Source of the DNA: CAYUXU01 sp964489695
Lineage (GTDB): Bacteria > Bacillota_I > Bacilli_A > Erysipelotrichales > Erysipelotrichaceae
Length of the DNA stretch: 64,000 nucleotides
Direction of reading: 5' to 3'
Assembly: GCA_964489695.1 (NCBI GenBank)
Contig: CAZAZP010000001.1
Span: 1 to 64,000 of the forward strand
The position numbers and the translations under genes are program-made. Shown here one piece after another: positions 1 through 8,551 of this stretch (positions within the stretch are counted from its first letter, which is position 1; each line of letters starts with the position of its first letter). Under the pieces are notes generated by a model, which saw only the letters and a list, made by a program, of their open reading frames with translations, had not been told where the DNA came from and did not search any database.

Positions 1-67
1 GTCAAATATAAAGCTGTTTTTTATTTAGTGTCTACTTGACAGGTACTAGTATCTTGAGCTGGTTTTT

Positions 68-670
68 TTAACGGCTATAGTATTCAACTACTAATGATTC
101 GTTAATTTCTTGATTCAATTCATTACGTTCAGGATGTCGGAGATAACGACCTTTTTTGGTATCCTTATCAAATTCTACAAAGTCAACGATTGTTAAACGT
201 TCTTCTAAAGCTTCAGAAATTACTTTCAAGTTTTTTGAACGTTCTTTAACTTCGATAGTTTGATTAGGGCTAACGGTATAAGAGGGGATATCTACTTTTT
301 TTCCATCCACGAGAATATGACCATGGTTGACTAATTGACGAGCACCACGGCGCGTTTTCGCTAAACCTAAGCGATAAACAACATTATCTAATCTTGACTC
401 TAATAAGACAAGTAAGTTTGTCCCAGTAACACCTTTAGTCTTAACAGCCTTTAAATAAGTGTTAAAGAATTGTCTTTCATTTAATCCATACATGTAGCGA
501 ATCCGTTGTTTTTCCCGTAACTGAATCCCGTATTCAGATAACTTTACGCGACGGTTTGGTCCATGTTGACCAGGAGCGTATTGTCTTTTTCGTAATTCTT
601 CACCAGTTTCTAACAGGGAAAAACTCAAACGTCGGGATTTTTTCCAAACTGGTCCAGTTAATCTTGCCAT
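68..670 (-). CDS. rpsD: Small ribosomal subunit protein uS4
   Basis: Primary binding protein of the 30S subunit that nucleates assembly on 16S rRNA. The protein is 200 aa, with the N-terminal S4 domain opening [11 protein letters not shown] and a C-terminal S4 RNA-binding domain (residues about 90-155, [10 protein letters not shown]). It has no cysteine cluster at the N-terminus, so it is the zinc-independent form seen in Bacillus. The start at 670 is chosen over an in-frame ATG 48 bases upstream because a strong AAGGAGG lies just before it and the protein then begins as the family does. It is transcribed divergently from ezrA, as near the rpsD-ezrA region of Bacillus. In Firmicutes S4 represses its own synthesis through its leader, and a structured leader is present here. 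Identification is firm. Confidence 0.97.
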   Translation of the reverse strand: MARLTGPVWKKSRRLSFSLLETGEELRKRQYAPGQHGPNRRVKLSEYGIQLREKQRIRYMYGLNERQFFNTYLKAVKTKGVTGTNLLVLLESRLDNVVYRLGLAKTRRGARQLVNHGHILVDGKKVDIPSYTVSPNQTIEVKERSKNLKVISEALEERLTIVDFVEFDKDTKKGRYLRHPERNELNQEINESLVVEYYSR

Positions 671-823
671 TATAATCCTCCTTATTGTTTTATGGCGATA
701 AAACAATAACAGAGACAAATCATCGTTGTGGTGTGTTGATAAGATTTCGCCATTGCAGCTAGGTTACTTTCATTTGGTTAATCAACGCAGGGACACAAGA
801 CTTTGCTCGCTGCTATTATTTAC
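671..823 (-). promoter_or_regulatory. rpsD leader, probable S4 autoregulatory RNA
   Basis: The transcript from the promoter at 830-858 would have a leader of about 150 nt. A perfect 10-bp inverted repeat (684-693 with 698-707, loop 694-697) sits directly against the Shine-Dalgarno at 676-683. Further upstream, GCAGC and GCTGC segments can pair at long range. Bacillus S4 is known to repress rpsD through its leader; that this leader works the same way is inference from position and structure. Confidence 0.6.
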
Positions 824-829
824 CAATTG

Positions 830-858
830 ATTCTAACAAAAGCACTAAAATAAGTCAA
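830..858 (-). promoter_or_regulatory. rpsD promoter
   Basis: On the minus strand TTGACT (853-858), a 17-base spacer, then TAGAAT (830-835). This is a good sigma-A type match placed about 160 bases before the rpsD start. Confidence 0.7.
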
Positions 859-906
859 ATTAACTGAATAATGAGTTAGTTTATTACCGATAATAACTGT
901 TTTTTA

Positions 907-915
907 TGCTACAAT
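907..915 (+). promoter_or_regulatory. ezrA promoter, extended -10
   Basis: TGC followed by TACAAT (910-915), 25 bases before the ezrA start. I see no good -35 hexamer, which fits an extended -10 promoter. Confidence 0.5.
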
Positions 916-939
916 ACTAGTAGATTAGTGAGGTTGATT

Positions 940-2661
940 ATGCCATTATTATCAGCAACTTTAGAATATCTTTGGTCTAATCCAATTATTCCAATTAGTC
1001 TCAGCTTACTGGGCTTACTTTTAATTTACTTTTGGATCAAACGAATTCGCTTAAAAAAGTTAGCGCGTCAGTTAGATGAAATTGAGGTTAGATATAATAC
1101 TTTAAAAAGTGTACCACTAGCTTTTAAACTAACCAAAAGTGAAGCAATGGTGGAATTGGATGAGAACCCATTAGTTCCGATTACTAATTTTAAAGATGAT
1201 TTTGAGACTGTACAAAAACATTTAAAAACGATTGCACGTTTAATTAATGACGCTGATGATGCTATTGCCAGTAGTAAGATAAAAAACACTAAATTAGTGA
1301 TTCAAGATTTGAATGCTATTTTAAGTTTACTTGATACGGATGTTAGTAAACTTGATGCCAATTTAGACGGTATTTTAGAAAAAGAAGCTGAATTACGGCT
1401 ATCAATTAATCAAGCTAAAGAACAATTATTAACCATTAAAGAACAATTAAATAATCAACCCCAAAGCTTAAAACATGCAGAACCATTAATCTTAAGCCAA
1501 TATGAACAGTTAGATAAAAAGCTTATTGCTTTTGAAGAGTGGATGTATGTTAATGAATATGATAAAGCCCAACATGAACTTAAAGATATTCAAACAGCGG
1601 TAGTCGAATTAGGTAATCTAGCTGATAAACTACCAAAACTCTTAGATTTGGCTTTAGGTACGTTACCAACTTTAATTAGTACGATTGAAAAACGCTATGC
1701 ATTAGCTTTAGCTCAAGGTGCTTCTGTCGTTCATTTAGAAGTAGTGAAAAACTTAGAAGTTATTAAAGAAAACATCAAACAAGACTATGAGCGACTTACC
1801 GTTGGGGATGTGATGGAAGTTGAAGTCCATATTGATAATAGTTTAACGCGTCTCAATCAACTGCACGATCAAGTTAATCGCGAGATTGATGCGAATGCAG
1901 ATGTTGATGAAATTAAAAAGCATTTTCTTGAAACTTATAATTCGGGTTTAAGACAGGCTGAAGCCGCTGAAACTGCTTTTAATCAAGTTGGCGAACGGTT
2001 TGATTTTTCTTTAGCGATTAATAATATCCGGACAGCCGTTAAAAACTTACAAGCGGTTAATAGTAGTTATCAAAAACTGAATCGTTATGCGGTTGAAACG
2101 AAAATGTCGCCAGCGACTCATTGTATTGAATTGAAACAATTATTACAAAAAGTAGTTTTATTATATGATGAAATTAATACTAATAAATCAAAGATTGAAT
2201 TAGTTAAACAATATGAAGAGCGAGCTGAGCAACAATTAGTTAAACTGCAATTAATTATTAATGAAATGTTAGTTAAAATTAAAGTCAAGAAATTACCTTC
2301 AATCTCAGCTGATTTCGATGGGGATGTCAATCGAGCGTTAGAATATCTTAATACCATTAAGAATCTTTTAGCGAGTCAAGATTTAGATATTACATTGTTA
2401 AATTCAACGTTAGAAGAAGCGATTGATTACACTTATAAGCTTTATAACAATGTTAATGATATTGTTGGAATGGCGGTGATGGTTGAAAACAGTATTGTTT
2501 ATGGTAATCGTTACCGAGCCTTTTTTCCTGAGTTAGATAGTGAACTAACTAAAGCAGAAATTGCTTATCAAAATGGTGAATATACCCATGCTTTAAAAAC
2601 CGTCATCAATGCGATGGAAAAATTTCAGCCTGGGGCTTATGAACAATTAGTTAAAGAGTAG
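940..2661 (+). CDS. ezrA: Septation ring formation regulator EzrA
   Basis: Membrane-anchored regulator of FtsZ-ring assembly that prevents extra rings at the poles and helps coordinate division with wall synthesis. The 573-aa product has one N-terminal membrane segment (about residues 10-30, followed by the basic stretch KRIRLKK) and then a long, almost wholly helical cytoplasmic region of spectrin-like coiled coils. This matches EzrA in length and layout (about 565 aa). The ATG at 940 is preferred over a GTG at 928 because a GTGAGG ribosome-binding site lies between them and belongs to the ATG. It stands divergent from rpsD and just upstream of the desulfurase/thiI pair. Coiled-coil proteins diverge fast, so the call leans on architecture and context as well as sequence. 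Confidence 0.88.
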   Translation: MPLLSATLEYLWSNPIIPISLSLLGLLLIYFWIKRIRLKKLARQLDEIEVRYNTLKSVPLAFKLTKSEAMVELDENPLVPITNFKDDFETVQKHLKTIARLINDADDAIASSKIKNTKLVIQDLNAILSLLDTDVSKLDANLDGILEKEAELRLSINQAKEQLLTIKEQLNNQPQSLKHAEPLILSQYEQLDKKLIAFEEWMYVNEYDKAQHELKDIQTAVVELGNLADKLPKLLDLALGTLPTLISTIEKRYALALAQGASVVHLEVVKNLEVIKENIKQDYERLTVGDVMEVEVHIDNSLTRLNQLHDQVNREIDANADVDEIKKHFLETYNSGLRQAEAAETAFNQVGERFDFSLAINNIRTAVKNLQAVNSSYQKLNRYAVETKMSPATHCIELKQLLQKVVLLYDEINTNKSKIELVKQYEERAEQQLVKLQLIINEMLVKIKVKKLPSISADFDGDVNRALEYLNTIKNLLASQDLDITLLNSTLEEAIDYTYKLYNNVNDIVGMAVMVENSIVYGNRYRAFFPELDSELTKAEIAYQNGEYTHALKTVINAMEKFQPGAYEQLVKE

Positions 2662-2666
2662 TAATT

Positions 2667-3806
2667 ATGACATTTTATGATTTTGATACGATGAGCACGA
2701 CACCAGTGCACCCCGAAGTATTAGCTGCTTATCAAGCGTTATTAAATAACTATTACGCTAATAGTGAGTCACTCCATAGTCGTGGTCGTGAAATAAATGA
2801 GTTATTAAACCAAGCTCGCCAACAAGTAGCGAGCTTATTAATGTTAGAAAAACATGAAGTTATTTTTACCAGTGGTGCTAGTGAAGCAAACAACTTAGCC
2901 ATCAAAGGTTATGCTTGGGCGAAACAAGAGCGCGGTAAGCACTTGATTACTAGTGCGATTGAGCACGCGAGTGTTTTAAATAGCTTTAAACAATTAGAAC
3001 AAGAGTTTGGTTTTAATGTTACTTATTTACCCGTTAATCAAGCTGGTTTAATCTCATTAACAGACTTAAAGCAAGCGATCAATAAAGAAACTACCTTAGT
3101 TTCCATTATGGCGGTAAATAATGAATTAGGCACTATCGAGCCAGTAAACGAAATTAGTCAATTTTTAAAAAAAGAGCATCCCCGCATTGCCTTGCATGTT
3201 GATGCTGTTCAAGCAGTGGGTAAAATTGATTTAGCGTTGTCTGATTTTGACTTAATTACATTATCAGCGCATAAAATTAATGGGCTAAAGGGGAGTGGGA
3301 TCTTGTTAAAACGACCCGGAATTGCTTTAATCCCGTTGATTAGCGGTGGTAATCAAGAACAAAATTATCGCGCTGGAACAGTTGATGCTTTGACCCAAAT
3401 CATGTGGGCTAAAACACTGCGTTTAGCGCTAAAACAGCAAGCAGCAGCTGATCAAAAAGTCCGAGCGCTGAATCATTATTTACGCCAACAACTTTTAGCC
3501 ATTCCCGGCGTAATAATAAATAGTCCACTTTTAGCTAGTCCTTATATTTTAAATTTAAGTATTTTAGCTTTACCAAGTGAAGTAACATTAAATGCGTTAA
3601 ATAACCAACAGATTCTTGTTTCCGCAGCGAGTACTTGTTCGGGAAAAACTTATCAAGCATCTCACGTTTTAAGCGCCATTGGTTTAAGTGACAAGTTAAA
3701 AAAACACACAATTCGGATTGGTTTAGCGGCGAGCCATACTAATCAAGATTTGGATTATTTAGTAACAAGTTTAAAGGAGATAATTAACCAATATGGTCAA
3801 TTTTGA
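2667..3806 (+). CDS. Cysteine desulfurase, NifS/IscS family, probable ThiI partner
   Basis: PLP enzyme that removes sulfur from cysteine, leaving alanine and a persulfide on the enzyme. The 379-aa protein has the family start (FDTMSTTPVHPEV), the PLP lysine in SAHK (Lys203), the HVDAVQA region, and the persulfide cysteine in SAASTC (Cys324) within a mobile loop. It begins 5 bases after ezrA and overlaps thiI by 14 bases. In Bacillus the NifZ desulfurase gene sits beside thiI and feeds sulfur to it for 4-thiouridine; this pairing implies the same job here. No Fe-S scaffold genes lie alongside, which argues against a general Fe-S role. It could also serve other thiolation pathways. Confidence 0.92.
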   Translation: MTFYDFDTMSTTPVHPEVLAAYQALLNNYYANSESLHSRGREINELLNQARQQVASLLMLEKHEVIFTSGASEANNLAIKGYAWAKQERGKHLITSAIEHASVLNSFKQLEQEFGFNVTYLPVNQAGLISLTDLKQAINKETTLVSIMAVNNELGTIEPVNEISQFLKKEHPRIALHVDAVQAVGKIDLALSDFDLITLSAHKINGLKGSGILLKRPGIALIPLISGGNQEQNYRAGTVDALTQIMWAKTLRLALKQQAAADQKVRALNHYLRQQLLAIPGVIINSPLLASPYILNLSILALPSEVTLNALNNQQILVSAASTCSGKTYQASHVLSAIGLSDKLKKHTIRIGLAASHTNQDLDYLVTSLKEIINQYGQF

Positions 3807-4989
3807 ATATGATTTTATTTTAATTCGTTATGGTGAATTAACAACAAAAGGTAAAAACCGCCAAAACTTTGTTAATCAACTCACCCAAAATATCAAAATG
3901 AAGCTCAGAGATTTTTCAGCTTTAACATATGAAAAAACTTATGATCGATTTTATATTAAATTAAATGGTACTAATGAAAAAGCGGTAATAAGTAAACTTG
4001 AACAAGTATTTGGGATTAGCTCTTTTTCGTTAGCCGTTAAAACAACTAGTGAATTGGCTATGATTGTAAAACATGCAGTTTTATTAATGGAAAAACAAAC
4101 TGGCCAAACTTTTAAAGTACTCACCCGGCGGAAAGATAAGAATTTTCCTGCGAGTTCTGATCAGATTAATCGCGCTTGTGCTAGTGAAATCTTAAAACAA
4201 ACAACGTTTAAGGTTGATGTGCATGATCCTGAAATTCGCCTACAAATCGAAGTTGGTACCCATGAAACTTATTTAATGGCGGACCAATATGCTGGAGCGG
4301 GTGGTTTTCCTTTAGGCAGTAGTGGGCGGGCTTTACTTTTATTATCTGGTGGGATTGATTCACCCGTGGCGGGTTATTTGACGATGAAAAAAGGGGTTCG
4401 CTTAGAAGCCATTCATTTTGCTTCACCCCCCTATACATCAGAAGCGGCATTAGATAAAGTATTAACTTTAGCTAGGAAGCTTAGTGGCTATCAAGGTCAA
4501 TTAAAATTGCATATTGTTCCTTTTACTAATCTTCAATTAGCCATTAATCAAGCCGCTCATCCAAGTTATCAAATTACCATTATGCGGCGCATGATGATCA
4601 GAATCGCGACAATTATTGCGGAAAGACAAAAATGCTTGGCTCTAGTTAGTGGCGAAAGTATCGGTCAAGTTGCGTCCCAAACATTGGAAAGTATGGCAAC
4701 AATCAATGCGGTAACGAATTACTTAATTTTACGACCGATTATTTCTTGGGATAAAATTGAGATTATTGATTTAGCCCGGAAGATTGAAACTTATGAAACA
4801 AGTATTTTACCCTATGAAGATTGTTGTACTATCTTTACCCCAGTTAACCCGGTGATTAAACCACTTGAAGCTAAGGCTTTAAGTTATGAAGCGCGGTTTG
4901 ATTATGAAACACTAATTGCGGAGGCCATCGCTAATACTAAAACCGATATTATTGAACTTATTGGTTCAGGTCAGCTAGATTTATTTTAA
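3793..4989 (+). CDS. thiI: tRNA 4-thiouridine synthase ThiI
   Basis: Sulfurtransferase that activates uridine 8 of tRNA with ATP and inserts sulfur to make 4-thiouridine, a near-UV sensor base. The 398-aa protein has an N-terminal ferredoxin-like/THUMP region (about 1-165) and a PP-loop ATP pyrophosphatase domain with SGGIDS at residues 185-190. It ends after the AANH domain with no rhodanese domain, as usual in Firmicutes, where the desulfurase hands sulfur over differently from Escherichia coli. The ATG at 3793 has AAAGGAG upstream and lies inside the end of the desulfurase gene, so the two are likely translationally coupled. Confidence 0.95.
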   Translation: MVNFEYDFILIRYGELTTKGKNRQNFVNQLTQNIKMKLRDFSALTYEKTYDRFYIKLNGTNEKAVISKLEQVFGISSFSLAVKTTSELAMIVKHAVLLMEKQTGQTFKVLTRRKDKNFPASSDQINRACASEILKQTTFKVDVHDPEIRLQIEVGTHETYLMADQYAGAGGFPLGSSGRALLLLSGGIDSPVAGYLTMKKGVRLEAIHFASPPYTSEAALDKVLTLARKLSGYQGQLKLHIVPFTNLQLAINQAAHPSYQITIMRRMMIRIATIIAERQKCLALVSGESIGQVASQTLESMATINAVTNYLILRPIISWDKIEIIDLARKIETYETSILPYEDCCTIFTPVNPVIKPLEAKALSYEARFDYETLIAEAIANTKTDIIELIGSGQLDLF

Positions 4990-5017
4990 GTAATAGGCTT
5001 AATTAAAGGAGAAAAAT

Positions 5018-6325
5018 ATGTTTGAAAATATTTCAGAAAAAATGACGGGTATCTTTCGCAAGTTAGCTGGTAATGATAAGATATCGCTTAAAAATATTGA
5101 AAAGGCGATGGATGAAATCCGGCAAGCTTTATTAGCAGCGGACGTCAATTATCGCGTTGTTAACGAGTTTTTAGCTGATGTGAGCCACCAAGCACTTGGA
5201 GAAAAAGTTATTTCAGCGGTTAATCCAAGTGAGATGTTTATTTCAATTGTGCATCAAGAGATGATTAAACTATTAACAGCGGAAAATCAAGAGTTAAATT
5301 TTTCAGCCAAAAAGTTAACTACGATGATGATTGTTGGTTTACAAGGAACAGGAAAGACTACCAACTTAGCTAAAATCGCTGCCTATTTAAGTGAGAAAAA
5401 ACAACGGAAAGTTTTAATGATTGCGGGTGACGTCGTACGACCAGCCGCAATTGAGCAATTAATTACGTTAGGCCAGCAAATAGAGGTCGAAGTATTCAGT
5501 TTAGGTCAAGCTCATTCTGCTTTAAAGACCGTCCAAGCGGGATTAGATTATGCCAAGCAAGGTGATTTTGATACCGTTTTAATTGATACTGCTGGTCGCT
5601 TACATATTGATGAAGCATTAATGCAAGAATTAGTAGCCCTTAAAAAACTAGTCAAACCAGAAGAAATTCTTTTAACGGTCGATGCGATGACTGGTCAAGA
5701 TATCATTCAAGTCGCTACTAGTTTTCATGAACTTTTAGCTATTACTGGTTTAATTGTAACAAAACTAGATGGCGATGCGCGCGGTGGAGCAGTGCTGTCA
5801 GTTAAAGCGGTCACTGGTGTCCCGATTAAATTTACTGGAGTCGGTGAAAAACTAGCTGATTTAGACTTATTTTATCCGGATCGGATGGCTGATCGGATTT
5901 TAGGGATGGGCGATATTGTTTCATTTGTGGAAAAGGCCCAAGAAAAAATTGATTTAGCCGCAGCGGAAAAAAGTGCTGCGCGCTTAATGGAAGGTAAATT
6001 TGATTTAGAAGACATGTTAATTCAACTAGAGCAAATGAATAAAATGGGCTCGTTTATGTCGGTCATGAAAATGATTCCCGGTTTAAATCAATTAAGTAAG
6101 GGAATTGATGGTGATGCGGCGGACGAAACGTTAAAGCGTAATCGGGCGATTATTCAAAGTATGACCAAAGAAGAACGCCAAAATCCTGAAATCTTACGGG
6201 CTTCTCGGAAAAAGCGCATTGCGACTGGTAGTGGTACTAGCCTAAGTGAAGTTAACCGTTTGTTAAAACAATATACCCAAATGAAAGATCAAATGCGGCT
6301 GATTTCACGAATGGTTAAAAAATAA
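5018..6325 (+). CDS. ffh: Signal recognition particle protein Ffh
   Basis: SRP GTPase that binds signal sequences of nascent proteins together with the SRP RNA and docks with FtsY at the membrane. The 435-aa protein has the N domain (1-90), the GTPase G domain with GLQGTGKT from residue 107, DTAGR and TKLDGD, and a methionine-rich M domain (about 300-435) for signal peptide and RNA binding. AAAGGAG precedes the ATG. In Bacillus ffh follows ylxM in the smc-ftsY-ylxM-ffh-rpsP order; here ffh and rpsP stand together but about 46 kb from smc-ftsY-ylxM, so the operon has been split. Confidence 0.97.
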   Translation: MFENISEKMTGIFRKLAGNDKISLKNIEKAMDEIRQALLAADVNYRVVNEFLADVSHQALGEKVISAVNPSEMFISIVHQEMIKLLTAENQELNFSAKKLTTMMIVGLQGTGKTTNLAKIAAYLSEKKQRKVLMIAGDVVRPAAIEQLITLGQQIEVEVFSLGQAHSALKTVQAGLDYAKQGDFDTVLIDTAGRLHIDEALMQELVALKKLVKPEEILLTVDAMTGQDIIQVATSFHELLAITGLIVTKLDGDARGGAVLSVKAVTGVPIKFTGVGEKLADLDLFYPDRMADRILGMGDIVSFVEKAQEKIDLAAAEKSAARLMEGKFDLEDMLIQLEQMNKMGSFMSVMKMIPGLNQLSKGIDGDAADETLKRNRAIIQSMTKEERQNPEILRASRKKRIATGSGTSLSEVNRLLKQYTQMKDQMRLISRMVKK

Positions 6326-6337
6326 AGGAGTTAGCTG

Positions 6338-6607
6338 ATGTTGGATAGCATTTTTAAATATTTAAATATAGGTTTAATTTTAGTGATAGGTGGTTTATTA
6401 TGCCAACTGATTTTACAACTTTTAAAGCTGAAAGTAGTGGTCCAATCAATTAGCCAACTCTTAGCTCAAATTAAGCAAAGACAACAGCAAAATCAAGCTA
6501 AGGTCCAATTACTTAAGCATGGGGTAGCACTAGGAAATCAAGGTTATACACGTTATCGCAAAGTAAATCGTTTTATGAGGAATTATCTTATTAGACCTGG
6601 TAAGTAA
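6338..6607 (+). CDS. Small membrane-anchored protein of unknown function
   Basis: I do not recognise this 89-aa protein. It has one strongly hydrophobic segment (about residues 8-30), then a Gln/Lys-rich, probably helical stretch (about 40-60, IKQRQQQNQAKVQ) and a basic C-terminus (about 70-89). The pattern suggests a single-span protein with a positively charged cytoplasmic tail. It starts 12 bases after ffh with AAAGGAG upstream and is followed directly by the rpsP promoter, so it is the last gene of the ffh transcript. The basic tail could favour contact with RNA, ribosomes or acidic lipid, but that is speculation. Confidence 0.7.
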   Translation: MLDSIFKYLNIGLILVIGGLLCQLILQLLKLKVVVQSISQLLAQIKQRQQQNQAKVQLLKHGVALGNQGYTRYRKVNRFMRNYLIRPGK

Positions 6608-6613
6608 AAATAC

Positions 6614-6641
6614 TTGACAGAGCTATTTGTTTTGTTATAAT
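6614..6641 (+). promoter_or_regulatory. rpsP promoter
   Basis: TTGACA (6614-6619), 16-base spacer, TGT and TATAAT (6636-6641). Both hexamers match consensus and an extended -10 is present, so a strong promoter for the rpsP group is expected. Confidence 0.85.
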
Positions 6642-6664
6642 GAACTAGTAACAAGGAGGCTTAT

Positions 6665-6940
6665 ATGGCAGTTAAAATACGTTTACGTCGCATGGGTGCA
6701 AAAAAAGATCCCTTTTATCGGATCGTAGCAGCAGATTCACATTTTCCCCGTGATGGACGTTTTATTGAAATTATTGGTTATTATGATCCCACCGTTGAAC
6801 CAGCGACAGTGAAGATTGATGAAGAAATCGCCATGAAGTGGTTAAAAAATGGGGCTCAACCATCGGATACCGTCCGTAATTTATTCTCGAACGCTGGCAT
6901 CATGCAAAAATTTCACGAAGCTAAGAAAACATCACGTTAG
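6665..6940 (+). CDS. rpsP: Small ribosomal subunit protein bS16
   Basis: Early-binding 30S assembly protein. The 91-aa product has the family signature at its start ([21 protein letters not shown]) and the usual length. AAGGAGG precedes the ATG. It heads the rpsP-khpA-rimM-trmD group with its own strong promoter and is followed after 2 bases by khpA. The order rpsP, KH protein, rimM, trmD, rplS is the standard Firmicutes one. Nothing unusual is seen. Confidence 0.97.
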   Translation: MAVKIRLRRMGAKKDPFYRIVAADSHFPRDGRFIEIIGYYDPTVEPATVKIDEEIAMKWLKNGAQPSDTVRNLFSNAGIMQKFHEAKKTSR

Positions 6941-6942
6941 TT

Positions 6943-7191
6943 ATGAACGAATTGGAAAAAACAGTTTATGATTTAATTGTTCCATTAGTTGATGATGTCG
7001 CTAGTTTAAGTGTTAAAACGATGGAAACATTAAATACTGACGAAATATTAATTTATGTTTATGCTAATTCTAATGACACCGCGCGGCTAATTGGTCGTAA
7101 AGGCTCCATGGCGAGTGCGTTACGTCAGACGATGATGATCGCATCCCGTTTGCAAGATAAGAAAATTTCAATCAAATTTGAATCATATTAG
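6943..7191 (+). CDS. khpA: KH-domain RNA-binding protein KhpA
   Basis: Small RNA-binding protein (YlqC family) that pairs with KhpB/Jag in Firmicutes and is linked to cell length, division and sRNA binding. The 82-aa protein is a single KH domain with the GxxG loop in IGRKGS near residue 50. It begins 2 bases after the rpsP stop, so coupling with rpsP is likely, and its stop codon overlaps the hairpin at 7191-7205. No KhpB partner lies in this window. Confidence 0.92.
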   Translation: MNELEKTVYDLIVPLVDDVASLSVKTMETLNTDEILIYVYANSNDTARLIGRKGSMASALRQTMMIASRLQDKKISIKFESY

Positions 7192-7211
7192 GATGCTAGG
7201 CATCCTTTTTT
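7191..7211 (+). terminator. Intrinsic terminator or attenuator between khpA and rimM
   Basis: GGATGC (7191-7196) pairs with GCATCC (7200-7205) around a 3-base loop and is followed by six T. The T-run leads straight into the rimM Shine-Dalgarno. It probably reduces rather than ends transcription into rimM-trmD. Confidence 0.7.
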
Positions 7212-7220
7212 GGAGGAAAC

Positions 7221-7709
7221 ATGGAATTTGTTGAAGTTGGCAAAATTGTCAATACCTTTGGGATTAAAGGTGAGCTAAAAGTCGTAACTGAATCAGAGTT
7301 TATTGCCAATCGGTTTGCCTCTCAGCAAACATTATATGTCGGTAAACAAAAAACACCGGTGGTGGTTAAATCTTATCGCTTACATCAAGGTAATGTTTTA
7401 TTATTATTAAAAGAAGTTAATGATATTAATCAAGTTTTAAAGTATGTTGATGAAATGATTTATGTTAGCGCTGACTCAATCGAAGATTTGCCTGATGGAT
7501 ATTATTTATTTCAATTAATTGGTTTAAAGGTCCTAGTTAATAATGAAGTAGTAGGGGAGGTAATTGATGCCTATAAGCAAATGCAAACATTGCTGAAAAT
7601 TAAAACTGCCGATAAAGAGGTTTTAATTCCTTATGTCCCAGCTTTTGTTAAAGCGGTTGATTTGAATCAGAAAACAATTACGATTGAAGTAATTACAGGT
7701 CTTTTATGA
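7221..7709 (+). CDS. rimM: Ribosome maturation factor RimM
   Basis: Assists late 30S assembly by acting on the 16S rRNA 3' domain and S19. The 162-aa protein has the N-terminal RimM beta-barrel (starting VGKIVNTFGIKGELKV) and the C-terminal PRC-barrel-like half (from about residue 95, GYYLFQLIGLKV). TGGAGG sits 4 bases before the ATG. The gene overlaps trmD by 4 bases. Its expression depends on read-through of the hairpin just upstream or on a promoter I cannot see. Confidence 0.95.
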   Translation: MEFVEVGKIVNTFGIKGELKVVTESEFIANRFASQQTLYVGKQKTPVVVKSYRLHQGNVLLLLKEVNDINQVLKYVDEMIYVSADSIEDLPDGYYLFQLIGLKVLVNNEVVGEVIDAYKQMQTLLKIKTADKEVLIPYVPAFVKAVDLNQKTITIEVITGLL

Positions 7710-8443
7710 AAATTTCCATTATTACTATCTTTCCCGAAATGTATACTGGCTTTCTAACGACTTCCATTATTAAAAAAGCCCAGTTAAACGGCGCTGTAAC
7801 GATTGAATTGTTAGGCTTACGTGATTTTCTCGAAGCGGAGAATGCTCGCGTTGATGATTATCCTTACGGTGGTGGTAACGGCATGATTTTACGTTATGAA
7901 CCTTTAAAAAGGGCACTTGATTCCATCAAAACTCCGAAAAGTTGGACTATCATGTTAGCTCCTGTCGGACAGAATTTTACTCAAGGTTGGGCTCGGTCTT
8001 TAGCTCAATATGAGCACTTGATCTTGATTTGTGGGCATTATGAAGGTTTTGATGAACGAATTTTAAGCGAAGTCGATGCCATCATGACGATTGGGGATTA
8101 TATTTTAACTGGTGGTGAATTAGCGAGTATGGTAATTAGCGATGCTATTATCCGCTTACTACCAACAGTGATTAATGAACAGTCGCATCAAGATGAGTCA
8201 TTTGAGACAGGATTACTGGAATATCCCCAATATACGCGTCCCCAGGAAATTAATGGGTTAGTTGTTCCGGAGATCTTACTCTCAGGTCATCACCAAAAGA
8301 TCGCAGCCTATCGCTTAAAAGAGTCGTTTAAAAAAACGTTACAATATCGGCCCGCTTTAATTAGTCAATATCCTTTTAATAAACAAACGCTAAAAATCTT
8401 ACAACAAGCGCTGGCTGAATTAGCCCAGCAATCAAAGGAATAA
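7706..8443 (+). CDS. trmD: tRNA (guanine37-N1)-methyltransferase TrmD
   Basis: SPOUT methyltransferase that makes m1G37 next to the anticodon and prevents +1 frameshifts. The 245-aa product has the knotted SAM-binding core with VDDYPYGGGNGM (near residue 50), LICGHYEGFDERI (near 110) and IGDYILTGGELA (near 130). Its ATGA overlap with rimM implies coupled translation. Length and motifs are standard. Confidence 0.97.
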   Translation: MKISIITIFPEMYTGFLTTSIIKKAQLNGAVTIELLGLRDFLEAENARVDDYPYGGGNGMILRYEPLKRALDSIKTPKSWTIMLAPVGQNFTQGWARSLAQYEHLILICGHYEGFDERILSEVDAIMTIGDYILTGGELASMVISDAIIRLLPTVINEQSHQDESFETGLLEYPQYTRPQEINGLVVPEILLSGHHQKIAAYRLKESFKKTLQYRPALISQYPFNKQTLKILQQALAELAQQSKE

Positions 8444-8445
8444 AC

Positions 8446-8474
8446 TTGCATTTTAAATTAAATCTTGCTATATT
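8446..8474 (+). promoter_or_regulatory. rplS promoter
   Basis: TTGCAT (8446-8451), 17-base spacer ending in TGC, then TATATT (8469-8474). The TGC makes an extended -10. It lies directly after the trmD stop and drives the leader and rplS. Confidence 0.75.
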
Positions 8475-8480
8475 TATATG

Positions 8481-8551
8481 GCTTAGGCATCAGTGTTCCG
8501 CTGGCAAACTGACTATGAACATTGATTAACAATTGTGAAAGGAACGTAGAA
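8481..8551 (+). ncRNA. L19 leader RNA
   Basis: Between the promoter and rplS the segment TCAGTGTTC (8490-8498) pairs with GAACATTGA (8517-8525), with one wobble. It encloses a loop containing GCTGGCAAACTGAC that could make a further contact. The position and the TTCCGCTGGCAAAC core fit the Firmicutes L19 leader family (Rfam L19_leader), presumed to sense free L19. A covariance search would settle it. Confidence 0.7.

Noticed and set aside
1..67. Possible rpsD terminator or another gene at the left edge
   Set aside because: Only a short imperfect palindrome (GGTACTAGTATC) without a proper stem and T-run for the minus strand; not enough to call.
1068..1289. Open frame on the minus strand inside ezrA
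   Set aside because: It lies wholly within a well-supported gene, has no ribosome-binding site and is not protein-like; the same holds for the other antisense frames in thiI, topA, recG, rseP and smc.
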